Positions 8,381-16,528 are shown, numbered from the stretch's first letter. The stretch is DNA of 64,000 bases from Bacteroidales bacterium (GCA_017412115.1 JAFPYR010000099.1:29331-93330); one strand, 5' to 3'. Numbers and translations: made by a program. The notes: a model not told the origin generated them from the sequence alone.

Positions 8381-11197
8381 TTATTTTATTACAATTTTTC
8401 CTTCATTTAATCCTTTAGAAACGGCTCTTAAAAGTACCTCGCCCTGTTCGGGTTTGACTTTTAGAATCACTAACGCCTTGCCGCTAAAAAGATTACGTGA
8501 ATAATTTTTCGCAGGAATTTTTACGCCTACAACTCCGGGCTCTGTGTTCGGCTCGTCCCATTGATAAGATTTTTTTATCTTTTTGCCGATGAAGAAAACT
8601 TCATTTTTGCCGGTTTTCAAAAGTTTACTGTCAAGGGTAAAACTCTGAGGTTCATCACGTTTTATGCCGGAAGCAATTTTTTCGCCGTTAACATAAATGT
8701 CTTGAACCGCTAAAATACTTTTTGAAAACAGCGTATAAGTATTTTTGTCAGAAACCTCGTCCAACAAAACTTCACATTTTATTGCTAACAAAGTGTCGTG
8801 ATAAAAATCCCAACGCTCGTTGCGGTCGTAAACCAAAGCATCACGCCAATCGCCCGCCTTTGCCGCTAAAACTTCTGATTGCCAATTATTTAAATCCTTC
8901 AACGTGAGTTCTTTTTGCGCAAGAATTTTTTTACCGAAAGAGTTTTCAAATTCTCTGTCATTTTCTAGCGATGACGGGTCGCCGTTACCGACTCCGAGAA
9001 TTTCAGCATTTCCCGATAATTCAAATTTAATATTATTGTTTGCATCGGGAACTTTTTCGCCTTTTGAATCCGTTACCGACACATTCACCAAAACAATATC
9101 GGAAGTTTTTGAATATTCCAAAACAATATTTTTAGCCTCGCTTGTTGTTTTAACACTCTCAGTTACAACTACTTTTCCGTTTTTAAAACCTTTGACTAAA
9201 AGTTCGCCGGGAAAGTATTTTACATCCCAAGAAAGATGACCGTATTTTTCAAGTTTCTTTTTTCCGAGTGATTTTTTGTTTAAGAAAAGTTCCGCTTCGT
9301 CGCAGTTTGTATACGCCCAAACTTTTATCGTCTGACCTTCCATGCCTTTAAAATTCCAATGCGGAAACAAGTGAATTACAGGCTTTTCGGTATTGTTAGC
9401 CAAAATATAATAAGCCTGATCTTTTGGAAAACCGCAAACGTCCAAAATTCCAAATTGACTTGAAACAGCCGGATAAGAAAACGGTGTCGGCTCGCCCCTA
9501 TAATCAAAGCCTGTCCAATAGAAAAGTCCTGACATCCAGTCTCTTTCAAGACAAAATTTGTAACCTCTTTCAATCGACGTGCCGCCCGCGCGGTCAAATT
9601 GCGGAATATGACAATTTACGGAATCAGCAAAATAAACGCCCCTTGTGCCGCAGCCCGAAGTCTCCTCCGTCAGCCAACCGGGTTGAGAAAGATGTTTTTC
9701 TCGATATTTGTCTATCTCGCACTGAGCCAAATAGTTAAAGCCCATAAGTTCGAGACTTTCTGAGGTTCCGTAACCGCAACCGCCGCTAACTGCCGCTGTA
9801 ATCATACGCGTTGAATCCAACGTTTTAGCATACGCCTGAATTGTCCGAGTAATTCTTTCGCCGTAAATGTTGCTTTCGATTTGCCACTCTTCGTTGCCGA
9901 CAGACCACGAAATTATTGACGGGTGGTTTCTGTCGCGAAAAATCATGCGTTTCAACTGCGTTTTGTGATAATCGTTGATACCTTCAAGACGAGTTTCTTC
10001 CAAAACCAACATTCCAAGAGAATCGCAAACATCAAGCAAATCAGTATTGACAGGGTTGTGAGAGGTACGAATACCGTTAAAACCGTATTGTTTCAGCATT
10101 TTAACCCGCTGAATTTGAAGTGCTTTCGGGACAGCGCAACCTACACCGGCAAAGTCCTGATGAATGTTAACACCGATGATTTTTAAGTGCTTTTTATTTA
10201 GGAAAAAACCTTTGTCAGCAGTAAACTCTATTGTCCTGAAACCTGTCTTAACAGACTGAATATCTGTTACTTGTCCATTTTCTAAAACAGAGACTTCCAA
10301 CTCATAAAGATTAGGGTTTTCAATGCTCCACTGCAAAATATTTTTAGCAGAAAAATTTTCCACAAATTCATGGAAACAAACGCCTCTTAGTTCTTTTAGA
10401 GGACTTTTTTTAGAGGCAATTACCGAACCTTTGTCATCTTTTAATACGATATTAAGACTGACATTTTTTGCGTTAAGGCTCTCATTTTCAACCGTTACAC
10501 GCGCTGAAATGTCAGCATTATTGCCGCTAACAAGACTTGTTACGAAAATGCCGTCTTTTTTTACGTGAAGCGGATTAGTTTTCAAGAGCCAAACGTCGCG
10601 GTAAATACCCGCACCTTCGTAAAACCAACCTTCTTCAAGGCTTGCGTCGGCTTTTACGGTTATGACATTTTCGCCGCCATAGTTGATGTAATCGGTTATA
10701 TCGTACTGAAAATCAAGGTATCCGCTTTGCTCTTGACCAAGATAAAAACCGTTGAGCCAGACTTCTGAATTGCGGAAAACACCGTCAAAAAGCAGCGAAA
10801 TCTTTTTGCCTAAATCGCTTTGCGGAATAGTTAAATGTTTTCTGTACCAACCGATTGAGGTTTCAGGAAACGCCCAGCCTACTTGTTTGTAACCGTGACT
10901 ATGACTCGCATTAGGCGCAAAAGGCACTTCTACCGCCCAATCGTGAGGCAAATCGAGTTGCCGCCATGCGCGGTCGTCAAAATCCTTATCAGCAGGACCG
11001 TCGCCATAACCCGTTTTGGTAAGATAATTAAAATAACGTGTCCCCGCCATAAAATTTTCATTTGGGGAAGATGCGTTACCGAAAGAAAACTTCCAATCCT
11101 CATTGATGGAAATCTTTTGTCTGTCTTGTGCATAATTTTCTGAAACAGAACAAGTTAAAAGGAGCGCAGTTATTGCACTCAAGATTTTTTTATTCAT
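8381..11197 (-). CDS. Secreted glycoside hydrolase family 2 enzyme (beta-galactosidase-like)
   Basis: The start chosen is ATG 11195-11197, because it begins a clean type I signal peptide (MNKKILSAITALLLTCSVSENYAQ); a longer frame 26 codons upstream would bury it. The mature protein has the GH2 jelly-roll (HDWAVEVPFAPN, SEVWLNGFYLGQ), an Ig-like domain and a TIM barrel with acid/base Glu436 in ISWSVGNEEW; the nucleophile candidate is in GWLTEETSG. The barrel ends with FYWTGFDYRGEPTPF, followed by Ig-like domains of the DUF4982 kind. Periplasmic exo-glycosidase acting on beta-galactosides or related sugars; specificity unresolved. No regulator or SusC/D pair adjoins it. Confidence 0.9.
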   Translation of the reverse strand: MNKKILSAITALLLTCSVSENYAQDRQKISINEDWKFSFGNASSPNENFMAGTRYFNYLTKTGYGDGPADKDFDDRAWRQLDLPHDWAVEVPFAPNASHSHGYKQVGWAFPETSIGWYRKHLTIPQSDLGKKISLLFDGVFRNSEVWLNGFYLGQEQSGYLDFQYDITDYINYGGENVITVKADASLEEGWFYEGAGIYRDVWLLKTNPLHVKKDGIFVTSLVSGNNADISARVTVENESLNAKNVSLNIVLKDDKGSVIASKKSPLKELRGVCFHEFVENFSAKNILQWSIENPNLYELEVSVLENGQVTDIQSVKTGFRTIEFTADKGFFLNKKHLKIIGVNIHQDFAGVGCAVPKALQIQRVKMLKQYGFNGIRTSHNPVNTDLLDVCDSLGMLVLEETRLEGINDYHKTQLKRMIFRDRNHPSIISWSVGNEEWQIESNIYGERITRTIQAYAKTLDSTRMITAAVSGGCGYGTSESLELMGFNYLAQCEIDKYREKHLSQPGWLTEETSGCGTRGVYFADSVNCHIPQFDRAGGTSIERGYKFCLERDWMSGLFYWTGFDYRGEPTPFSYPAVSSQFGILDVCGFPKDQAYYILANNTEKPVIHLFPHWNFKGMEGQTIKVWAYTNCDEAELFLNKKSLGKKKLEKYGHLSWDVKYFPGELLVKGFKNGKVVVTESVKTTSEAKNIVLEYSKTSDIVLVNVSVTDSKGEKVPDANNNIKFELSGNAEILGVGNGDPSSLENDREFENSFGKKILAQKELTLKDLNNWQSEVLAAKAGDWRDALVYDRNERWDFYHDTLLAIKCEVLLDEVSDKNTYTLFSKSILAVQDIYVNGEKIASGIKRDEPQSFTLDSKLLKTGKNEVFFIGKKIKKSYQWDEPNTEPGVVGVKIPAKNYSRNLFSGKALVILKVKPEQGEVLLRAVSKGLNEGKIVIK

Positions 11198-11357
11198 GAT
11201 ATTATCTAAAAAATGTAAATGGTAAAAATTTCTTTCTAAAAGTTTCATTAATGTTTCAAGGCAAAGATAATTCAAATAAAAGAAAATACAAAATTTTTAA
11301 GGCAGGACAACGATAAAAGAATGATTTGTAATTTTATTAATTGAAAAGTTATAAAAA

Positions 11358-11402
11358 CAAAACAGCCGTTTTGAAAATTTTTTCAAAACGGCTGTTTTTA
11401 TG
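11358..11402 (-). terminator. Strong hairpin terminator after tRNA-Ser
   Basis: AAACAGCCGTTTTGAAAA and its reverse complement flank a 1-2 nt loop with T runs on both sides. It lies just downstream of tRNA-Ser on the minus strand and could work in both directions. Confidence 0.85.
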
Positions 11403-11410
11403 ATTTTTTG

Positions 11411-11495
11411 CGGAGAAAGAGGGATTCGACCCCCCGGAGGTGTTACCCTCAGCGGTTTTCAAGACCGTCGCAATCGACCACTCTGCCATCTCTCC
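11411..11495 (-). tRNA. tRNA-Ser (anticodon UGA)
   Basis: 85 nt. Acceptor GGAGAGA pairs with TTTCTCC (one G-U) plus discriminator G. The anticodon stem-loop CGGTCTTGAAAACCG gives UGA. A long variable arm, typical of class II tRNAs, precedes the T arm containing GGTCGAATCCC. CCA is not encoded. It is the last intact host gene before the prophage junction. Confidence 0.95.
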
Positions 11496-11512
11496 AAAAA
11501 AGGGGAATAGTG

Positions 11513-11560
11513 TCGGGGCAGCAGGATTCGAACCTGCGACCCTCTGCTCCCAAAGCAAAA
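11513..11560 (-). pseudogene. 3' half of tRNA-Pro (UGG): prophage attachment-site junction
   Basis: The minus strand reads from a TTTGGGA anticodon loop (UGG), through GCAGA, T arm GCAGGTTCGAATCCTGC and acceptor strand TGCCCCG to discriminator A. No D arm or 5' acceptor strand (CGGGGCA expected) occurs upstream; prophage sequence begins at about the 5' side of the anticodon stem. Such half-tRNAs are left when a phage recombines within the anticodon region. The 5' half, with a phage-supplied 3' half restoring the gene, should lie at the other junction beyond 64 kb. Confidence 0.85.
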
Positions 11561-11582
11561 TCCGTAAGTTCGTAATTTATTA

Positions 11583-11888
11583 CTAATCAACACCTTGAGG
11601 CGATAGCATTTCTGTAGTGCAAGTATCTTGCACGTTTCGAGTGAACATAGAACCTGTTCCAGTAAGCAACCATTGTGCAGAAATGCCAAAATCTGAAACA
11701 AGGTACATTAGCCAAGACACTTGGAATATGCCGTATGACGGACGCTTACGCAATGTGTACAAGTTGCGGTTGTCAATGCCGTATTTATCCGTGAATGTCT
11801 TTACCCCACGGATTTTTTTCTCTACAATAAGCGCGTCTAATGCAGAGAAAAAACGTGTAACTATTATTTGGCTATCGTTGTTGTTCAT
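11583..11888 (-). CDS. Small HTH (XRE-like) DNA-binding protein, prophage immunity region
   Basis: 101 residues. The core resembles the DNA-binding domain of C2/CI-type repressors: [18 protein letters not shown] as a probable helix-turn-helix, then [21 protein letters not shown], a phrase typical of the end of XRE domains in this phylum. No multimerisation or protease domain follows. The stop lies 23 bp from the tRNA-Pro remnant, making it the outermost prophage gene on this side. It overlaps the gene upstream by 17 bp, so the two are probably co-translated. Confidence 0.65.
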   Translation of the reverse strand: MNNNDSQIIVTRFFSALDALIVEKKIRGVKTFTDKYGIDNRNLYTLRKRPSYGIFQVSWLMYLVSDFGISAQWLLTGTGSMFTRNVQDTCTTEMLSPQGVD

Positions 11889-12543
11889 TGTGATTTTTAC
11901 TTAGTATATCAATCACTTTATTTTGATTATCGACAATCTGTTGTAATGCATCGCATTTTGATTTCCACATCTCTACATCTTTTTTCAGTATTTCGATGTC
12001 TGAATTAAGTTTGGTTATTGCAATTGAATCAGCAGTAGCGTTAACAATATTATTGTCGCCTATTGGTTGTGTACCGTTCTTTGCGTTGTATATGCCTCCC
12101 TCGCCAGCGACGAGCCACTCTCGGCTGATATTTGGATATTTGTCCATAATTTTTTTCTGTACAGCCCTCGATATTCTGCATTTGCCTCTTTGTATGTCGT
12201 ATACTGTCTGTTTGCCAATACCGATTGTTTCGGCAAACTTTGATGCAGTCATTGACAATTCGTCAAGTATGCAACATATTTTTTCTCCGTCTGTCATAGG
12301 TCGTATGTTTTTGTTTTTGTAGTCTTTTATTATCATTTGCCCGCAGCCAGTAGAAAGCCAGTAGGCATTAATGTCTTGGCAGTACTTGTATATTTTAGTC
12401 CGCACCGCCTTTGAAATCTTATAAGTGCCAGTAAGGATTTGGTTCAAAACCTTTTCTTCTGACAGTCCTATTTTTGCAGCAAATCCCGAAGTCGTTAGAT
12501 TGTAATGACTTAGTAATGCTTTGAGTTTTTCGCTATCTTTCAT
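11872..12543 (-). CDS. Tandem-HTH repressor-like protein with C-terminal coiled coil
   Basis: 223 residues. Two XRE-like domains follow each other: residues about 1-70 (FAAKIGLSEEKVLNQILTGT ... INAYWLSTGCGQMI) and about 80-150 (FAETIGIGKQTVYDIQRGK ... ISREWLVAGEGGIY). A linker with GDNNIVNA leads to a heptad-rich tail (about 175-215) suited to dimerisation. It is the likely lysogeny repressor: leftward at the prophage edge and facing the early promoter. No S24 peptidase domain or Ser/Lys dyad is present, so RecA-triggered self-cleavage is not expected. Confidence 0.7.
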   Translation of the reverse strand: MKDSEKLKALLSHYNLTTSGFAAKIGLSEEKVLNQILTGTYKISKAVRTKIYKYCQDINAYWLSTGCGQMIIKDYKNKNIRPMTDGEKICCILDELSMTASKFAETIGIGKQTVYDIQRGKCRISRAVQKKIMDKYPNISREWLVAGEGGIYNAKNGTQPIGDNNIVNATADSIAITKLNSDIEILKKDVEMWKSKCDALQQIVDNQNKVIDILSKNHNEQQR

Positions 12544-12569
12544 AATAACAAAAAAAAATGTTAAAATTC

Positions 12570-12618
12570 TTACTTTTACTTGCTAATTCCAAATATTATT
12601 CTTACTTTTGCAAAGTAA
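12570..12618 (+). promoter_or_regulatory. Early promoter with two 17-bp operator-like dyads
   Basis: O1, TTACTTTTACTTGCTAA (12570-12586), and O2, TTACTTTTGCAAAGTAA (12602-12618), are centred 32 bp apart, about three helical turns. O2 is a perfect 7-3-7 inverted repeat. Both sit in a direct repeat ATTCTTACTTTT. A rightward promoter overlaps both: CTTGC (12579-12583) at the -33 position, 19 bp, then the perfect -7 box TACTTTTG (12603-12610). Repressor bound at O1 and O2 would block it. The divergent repressor gene starts at 12543. Confidence 0.6.
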
Positions 12619-12652
12619 TTAATTATTAAATGTAATAACTATTTAACAAATA

Positions 12653-12904
12653 ATGTGCAAAGATATGCAAGAATGTGCAAAAAAACAAAGCAGTTTGGAT
12701 TTTTTAACACCAAACGAAAGCCGTATGCGTCAAAGACACGTAAAGATAAAGGCACGTTACGACGAGTTGAAGCGTTGTTTTAAAGTGTCAGATAATCGAA
12801 TATTCTGCAAGATAGCAGAAGAATTTGATATGACAACCAACGGAGTTAGACAATTAATTTACAGACTAATAAATGACACCAACCGAACCGAAAGTGGAGA
12901 GTAA
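12653..12904 (+). CDS. Small HTH-like early protein
   Basis: 83 residues, first rightward gene after the control region. The C-terminal half (IFCKIAEEFDMTTNGVRQLIYR) has the spacing of a sigma-region-4 or transposase-type helix-turn-helix. An early activator or anti-repressor would fit its position, but no family is recognised. It overlaps the next gene by 32 bp. Confidence 0.6.
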   Translation: MCKDMQECAKKQSSLDFLTPNESRMRQRHVKIKARYDELKRCFKVSDNRIFCKIAEEFDMTTNGVRQLIYRLINDTNRTESGE

Positions 12905-13064
12905 CGGACGTTACTCCGTCTCCCAAGTGTGCGCGATTCTTGGATGCCACAGGAACTCGCTTCTTAATTGGACGAATGACGGCAGAATCAAATGCTCGTT
13001 CAACAAAAAGCACAAGTTTTATTTTGGCAAGGACATCTTAAAGTTTTGGAATGAAAAGATATGA
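12873..13064 (+). CDS. MerR-like / excisionase-type HTH protein
   Basis: 63 residues: YSVSQVCAILGCHRNSLLNW followed by DGRIKCSFNKKHKFYFGKDI, the winged-HTH pattern of HTH_17/excisionase proteins (helix-turn-helix, then a basic wing). Probably binds DNA near the early promoter or the att site. Its stop overlaps the next start by 4 bp. Confidence 0.7.
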   Translation: MTPTEPKVESNGRYSVSQVCAILGCHRNSLLNWTNDGRIKCSFNKKHKFYFGKDILKFWNEKI

Positions 13065-13699
13065 AGATATCATTTACATCTGAACAGTTGGATTTTGCCG
13101 GATATGTCTCCGATGAGGATGTCGGCAAAGTGTTCAAGGCGTTGCGGATTTACATCTTAGAAAAACGAATCGAAATAGAAAGTAGGCTGATGCCTTTGAT
13201 ACAACCTCTCATAAAGTGCGTTGACAAGCAACGTGCAATATCAGAGGAACGAGCGAAGGCTGGCAGTGTAAAAGGCAAGAACCTCGGTAATCAACACGCT
13301 TGTAAGAATAAGCAAGAAAAAGCAAGTGAAAGCAAGACGAGAAGTGAGCCAAAGAACAAGATTGTAAAACAAGGCGAGAACATCCCACCCTCTATCGATG
13401 AAGTAAGAGAATACGTCAAAAGCAAGAACATAGATGTTGACCCTGACAAGTTTTGGAACTTCCACCAATCGAAAGGGTGGGTTATCGGAAAAGTTAGGAT
13501 GAAAAACTGGCATTGCGCGATAGCAACTTGGGTAAAGAGACAGAAAAGCGATAACAAGAACGCGACTGCAAACAAGAAATCACCCTCGCAAAAACAAAAT
13601 CCATTTGATTTGTTTAACAATTTATTCGTAAGTCCAAATGAAAACTCTACCAACGCTCCCACCATCATCGACGGAGATTGCGAAGTTGTCAGCGGTTGA
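13061..13699 (+). CDS. DUF6291-like early phage protein, possible replication accessory
   Basis: 212 residues. The N-terminal 70 residues (SDEDVGKVFKALRIYILEKR ... ISEERAKAGSVKGKN) fit the DUF6291-type phage domain. After a charged linker the C-terminus has the PSIDEVREYVKSKNIDVDPDKF / GWVIGKVRMKNWHCAIATWV pattern common at the end of phage replication-initiation (DnaD-like) proteins. It is the only candidate for a replication-linked protein in the early region. Confidence 0.6.
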   Translation: MKISFTSEQLDFAGYVSDEDVGKVFKALRIYILEKRIEIESRLMPLIQPLIKCVDKQRAISEERAKAGSVKGKNLGNQHACKNKQEKASESKTRSEPKNKIVKQGENIPPSIDEVREYVKSKNIDVDPDKFWNFHQSKGWVIGKVRMKNWHCAIATWVKRQKSDNKNATANKKSPSQKQNPFDLFNNLFVSPNENSTNAPTIIDGDCEVVSG

Positions 13700-14363
13700 C
13701 ATCGCTGCATTAGTAACAATAACGTTTATGAGGAAAAACAGAGAGACATCAGAAAACAATATTTTGTTTACAGCAAACGAAATACAAAAGGCTCTGTCTG
13801 GGAAATATAATTTGTATCGCCTTACGATAGGTGATTTAGATAAAGCCTTTTTAAATGGAGTAAGTGGTATATATGGTGATGTATATGAGATAGGATACGT
13901 TGCTTTTATCTCTTGGATAGATGCATATCTTGCGTCTGACGAGTATTTAGACAAAATCCATAAGTCTGATACGCTTGCACTCCCTCAAAAATCTACCCAA
14001 ACAGCAGAAGAGATAGAAAAAGATATTAATAGATTCATCATTGAAAAATTCAATGATTATAAAACATCTAAGGAACTTATTGACAGTGGATGTATTTGTT
14101 ATAAGTATTTAGTAAACAAATGTTTACTTAAATTAGACACATCGAAGAAATGGGATGCTTATTATAAAGCAAAAGACTATATAGAAAAAATTAGAAAAAT
14201 CCAAAAAAAGAAGCGTGGAAACGCTTTTGATGAATGGAAGGAAAAGTGTATTAAAGAATACGATATAGTTCACACTGCAAAGTTGATGCTTGTGAAAGAA
14301 TTTTTCGACAAGGTAATCCAATACAACAAGGAAGACGCATTCAAAAAAACTTTATTAGCATAA
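13638..14363 (+). CDS. Phage protein of unknown function
   Basis: 241 residues, starting 62 bp inside the preceding gene in another frame. The first 120 residues look globular, then a long charged helix (IRKIQKKKRGNAFDEWKEK). No family recognised. It closes the first early transcript; the next promoter begins 40 bp downstream. Confidence 0.65.
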   Translation: MKTLPTLPPSSTEIAKLSAVDIAALVTITFMRKNRETSENNILFTANEIQKALSGKYNLYRLTIGDLDKAFLNGVSGIYGDVYEIGYVAFISWIDAYLASDEYLDKIHKSDTLALPQKSTQTAEEIEKDINRFIIEKFNDYKTSKELIDSGCICYKYLVNKCLLKLDTSKKWDAYYKAKDYIEKIRKIQKKKRGNAFDEWKEKCIKEYDIVHTAKLMLVKEFFDKVIQYNKEDAFKKTLLA

Positions 14364-14366
14364 TTG

Positions 14367-14438
14367 TTAATAAAGGTTAAATCAAGAAAAATAATCGGCA
14401 AAATATTTGGATATATAAATAATTTTTTATATCTTTAC
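14367..14438 (+). promoter_or_regulatory. Phage promoter P14.4 with upstream 16-bp motif
   Basis: The motif TTAATAAAGGTTAAAT (14367-14382) precedes TTTGG (14406-14410) - 19 bp - TATCTTTAC (14430-14438). The stretch from TTTGG into the 5' leader is almost identical to the promoter at 34.2 kb for about 60 bp. It drives the small-gene array; GGAGG stands before the 14485 ATG. Confidence 0.7.
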
Positions 14439-14484
14439 ACTATCAAAATAAAACAAAATACTAACAAATAAATGGAGGAAAAAA

Positions 14485-14847
14485 ATGAAAACGACAGTAA
14501 CCTTATCAGTAAACGGAAAACGAATCATCACAACCGAATTTGATAGTGTAGCAGATGCTACAAAATCAGCAGGCGACTACTTGACTGGTTTTTGCTCTCA
14601 TCGACTTGGAATTGATGATTTCGATAAACCTACGTATTTACAGATTATGAAATCAGACAACCATGACAAGTTTGTAACTTACGGTATTATCAAGAACGTG
14701 GATGGCGAGTACGAAGCAAAGATGCTTACGTACACCACCAACGAAGCGCTCTTTAAGAGCGCATCTGTTGGAGATGCGTTTGACTACTTGGTACGACATT
14801 TTTATTTGGCAGTCGGTGCGGCATTCACAGTAATTCACGAACTCTAA
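14485..14847 (+). CDS. Phage protein of unknown function (first gene of the small-gene array)
   Basis: 120 residues behind a good GGAGGAAAAAA ribosome site. Mixed alpha/beta composition with no transmembrane part and no family recognised. Sharing a near-identical promoter and leader with the 34290 gene suggests equal timing of expression. Confidence 0.65.
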   Translation: MKTTVTLSVNGKRIITTEFDSVADATKSAGDYLTGFCSHRLGIDDFDKPTYLQIMKSDNHDKFVTYGIIKNVDGEYEAKMLTYTTNEALFKSASVGDAFDYLVRHFYLAVGAAFTVIHEL

Positions 14848-14904
14848 GTACCGCCCGAAATCGCAAGAAAGTAGGGCATTAGAAATATAAAAATTGGAGG
14901 TAAA

Positions 14905-15087
14905 ATGACAGGTAATCGTATTTATTACGCTCACTTAAAATGTCACGATTGGGACGATACTCTTTGTTTTCGTGGCGAAAAAGGTGCAAACTCTTTTAGA
15001 AAAAAAATTGCTCGTCTTGCAAATAATAGAGAAAGGAGATTGGTTTCTAACCAAATAAAAAAAGAGATATATGAAAACAATAATTAA
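14905..15087 (+). CDS. Small basic protein, MTGNRIY family
   Basis: 60 residues behind GGAGG. It starts MTGNRIYYAHLKCHDWDD and ends in a basic helix. A paralogue (MTGNRIYHKYNARYDWID) is encoded at 35272-35451. Function unknown; an RNA- or DNA-binding role is possible from the charge. Confidence 0.6.
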   Translation: MTGNRIYYAHLKCHDWDDTLCFRGEKGANSFRKKIARLANNRERRLVSNQIKKEIYENNN

Positions 15088-15238
15088 CATGTTAGTAATA
15101 ACTATCTGCGTAGTAGCAGTTGTATTCTGCTGTTACAAATTAGTAACGGCAGAATGTAGTTATTTAAACTATATCTATCTCGCCGGTGTTGCAATAGCAA
15201 CGATGATAGGCGGAGAAAAAATCCTAAAAAGTTTTTAG
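15071..15238 (+). CDS. Small two-helix membrane protein
   Basis: 55 residues, overlapping the previous gene by 17 bp. Two hydrophobic segments: about 4-24 (IINMLVITICVVAVVFCCYK) and 36-48 (YLAGVAIATMIGG), joined by a short polar turn. The size and topology would allow a holin-like role, but its place among early genes argues against lysis. Confidence 0.5.
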   Translation: MKTIINMLVITICVVAVVFCCYKLVTAECSYLNYIYLAGVAIATMIGGEKILKSF

Positions 15239-15239
15239 A

Positions 15240-15836
15240 ATGAAACAGACAATTAAGCCCGGCGACATTGTTCGCCTTACCGACGACCCATTCAGCAACG
15301 GCGAAATCGTCCGCATCGAGAGCGTTGACGAATACGGCTTTGCAAACTTTTTGGCTGGCAGTAAAGCAGCCAATATGGAGCAAATATCAATAGTCAAGAA
15401 CGGTTCGCCAATTGGTAATGACATAGACGGATATTATTTCACGCTTTCAGAAATAGTACAAGAAGTCGAAAAACGTGTAAATGAACAAAAATGGTTGAAA
15501 TTAAAAAAACCATTCAAACTTTACCCCGAATCGGCAGTAGAGTGGTTGAAAAGAAGAGCAGAAATAGCCGAAGAAAGCATTGCACGGTCAAAAGACTACA
15601 TCAAAAAAGTCTGCAAAGAGAGTTCAGAAGATATTCAAAAACTCGATGCAGAGAATAAGAAACTAAAAGAAGAGTTGTCAAGATGCCGAGCAGCAAACGC
15701 GGACTACTTGACTGCGAAAACGGAAGCCGAAAATAGAGCGAAAATCCTTGAAAAAGAAGTCGCCGATGACAATGAATCTACCAAAGAACTCGGACAAATT
15801 ATTATTGCAAAAAAACAGGAATGGTGCTGTCTGTGA
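15240..15836 (+). CDS. Phage protein with SH3-like N-terminus and coiled coil
   Basis: 198 residues. The first 45 (IKPGDIVRLTDDPFSNGEIV RIESVD) look like a small beta-barrel of KOW/SH3 type. Residues about 100-185 form a long coiled coil (DAENKKLKEELSRCRAANAD). Function unknown. Confidence 0.65.
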   Translation: MKQTIKPGDIVRLTDDPFSNGEIVRIESVDEYGFANFLAGSKAANMEQISIVKNGSPIGNDIDGYYFTLSEIVQEVEKRVNEQKWLKLKKPFKLYPESAVEWLKRRAEIAEESIARSKDYIKKVCKESSEDIQKLDAENKKLKEELSRCRAANADYLTAKTEAENRAKILEKEVADDNESTKELGQIIIAKKQEWCCL

Positions 15837-15905
15837 TGTTAATTTGAGATTTAGAGCCGAATTGGCAAGATTTGAGGAATGGTAAACTTAAACAATGGAA
15901 AAAAA

Positions 15906-16067
15906 ATGACAGAACGAGAAAAATTCAAAATCTTACAAAACATTTGTAAATACAAGACCGTCGAAGGTAAATGTGCCAAAGGTGATAACTTCAACAAATG
16001 TGATTGTGAACATTGTAAAGTTTTAACAAAATTTGAAAATTCAGATTTTACCGTCTATCCCCCGTAA
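15906..16067 (+). CDS. Cys-rich mini-protein, N-terminal part of a probable frameshifted gene
   Basis: 53 residues from ATG 15906 (an ATG at 15879 is also possible). Six cysteines in NICKYKTVEGKCAKG and CDCEHCKV suggest a metal-binding knuckle. The 23543 protein has the same pattern (IQSMCKFYSQKGCQKGNNF). The frame stops right after the C5 run TATCCCCCG; the continuation is open in the next frame (see 16062-16222). Confidence 0.5.
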   Translation: MTEREKFKILQNICKYKTVEGKCAKGDNFNKCDCEHCKVLTKFENSDFTVYPP

Positions 16068-16222
16068 AAAATGGTAAAGGTCAATACGAATGCATCCCAT
16101 ACAGTTTTTATGGGTCAATTGATTCTTTTAGTAGCAATAAGTCTAAAATAGACTTTATCAAAAAATGTTTTTCTTCCGAAGAAGAATGTAAAATGTGGAT
16201 TGATAAAAATGAAATAAGATAA
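16062..16222 (+). pseudogene. Downstream part of the frameshifted Cys-rich gene
   Basis: An open frame without a usable start: VKNGKGQYECIPYSFYGSID followed by FIKKCFSSEEECKMWIDKNE. Adding one base to the C5 run at 16059-16063 would join it smoothly to the preceding protein (VYP-PVKNG). It may be an inactivating indel, a sequencing error or recoding. Confidence 0.5.
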
Positions 16223-16231
16223 TTTTTTAAA

Positions 16232-16528
16232 ATGTCCTGTAAAGATTGTACTTACTTCAAAGATAGTGGAATTTGTACGTTAAAGCATATTCGTACAAAG
16301 AAAAATACAGAAAATTGCTCTTTTTTTAAGCAAATAGAGCAAGAAAAAGATACGCGTAGTTGTGCTACGTGCAAATACCATTATTTCCCTGATGAAACAT
16401 ATAAGAACTACTCTCTATATATCAATTACAAAGGAGAGTTCTTTATGTGTAAGTGCAAACTTGACAAATGGGCTAAGTTTTTAACAGAAAAATGTAATAA
16501 ATATGAGAACAACAGAATTAATGATTAA
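16232..16528 (+). CDS. Cys-rich small protein (two zinc-knuckle-like halves)
   Basis: 98 residues. Half one: MSCKDCTYFKDSGICTL. Half two: CATCKYHYFPDETYKNY then FFMCKCKLDKWAKFL. The second half is homologous to the whole protein encoded at 39517-39723 inside the portal block (ECEYMYYPDKDYVNY, FFLCKCKKSTHAHFL). Probably a zinc-stabilised binding module; partner unknown. Confidence 0.65.
   Translation: MSCKDCTYFKDSGICTLKHIRTKKNTENCSFFKQIEQEKDTRSCATCKYHYFPDETYKNYSLYINYKGEFFMCKCKLDKWAKFLTEKCNKYENNRIND

Noticed and set aside
11349..11558. 69-codon frame across the tRNA pair
   Set aside because: The peptide pattern ([16 protein letters not shown]) is the usual false translation of tRNA-Ser.
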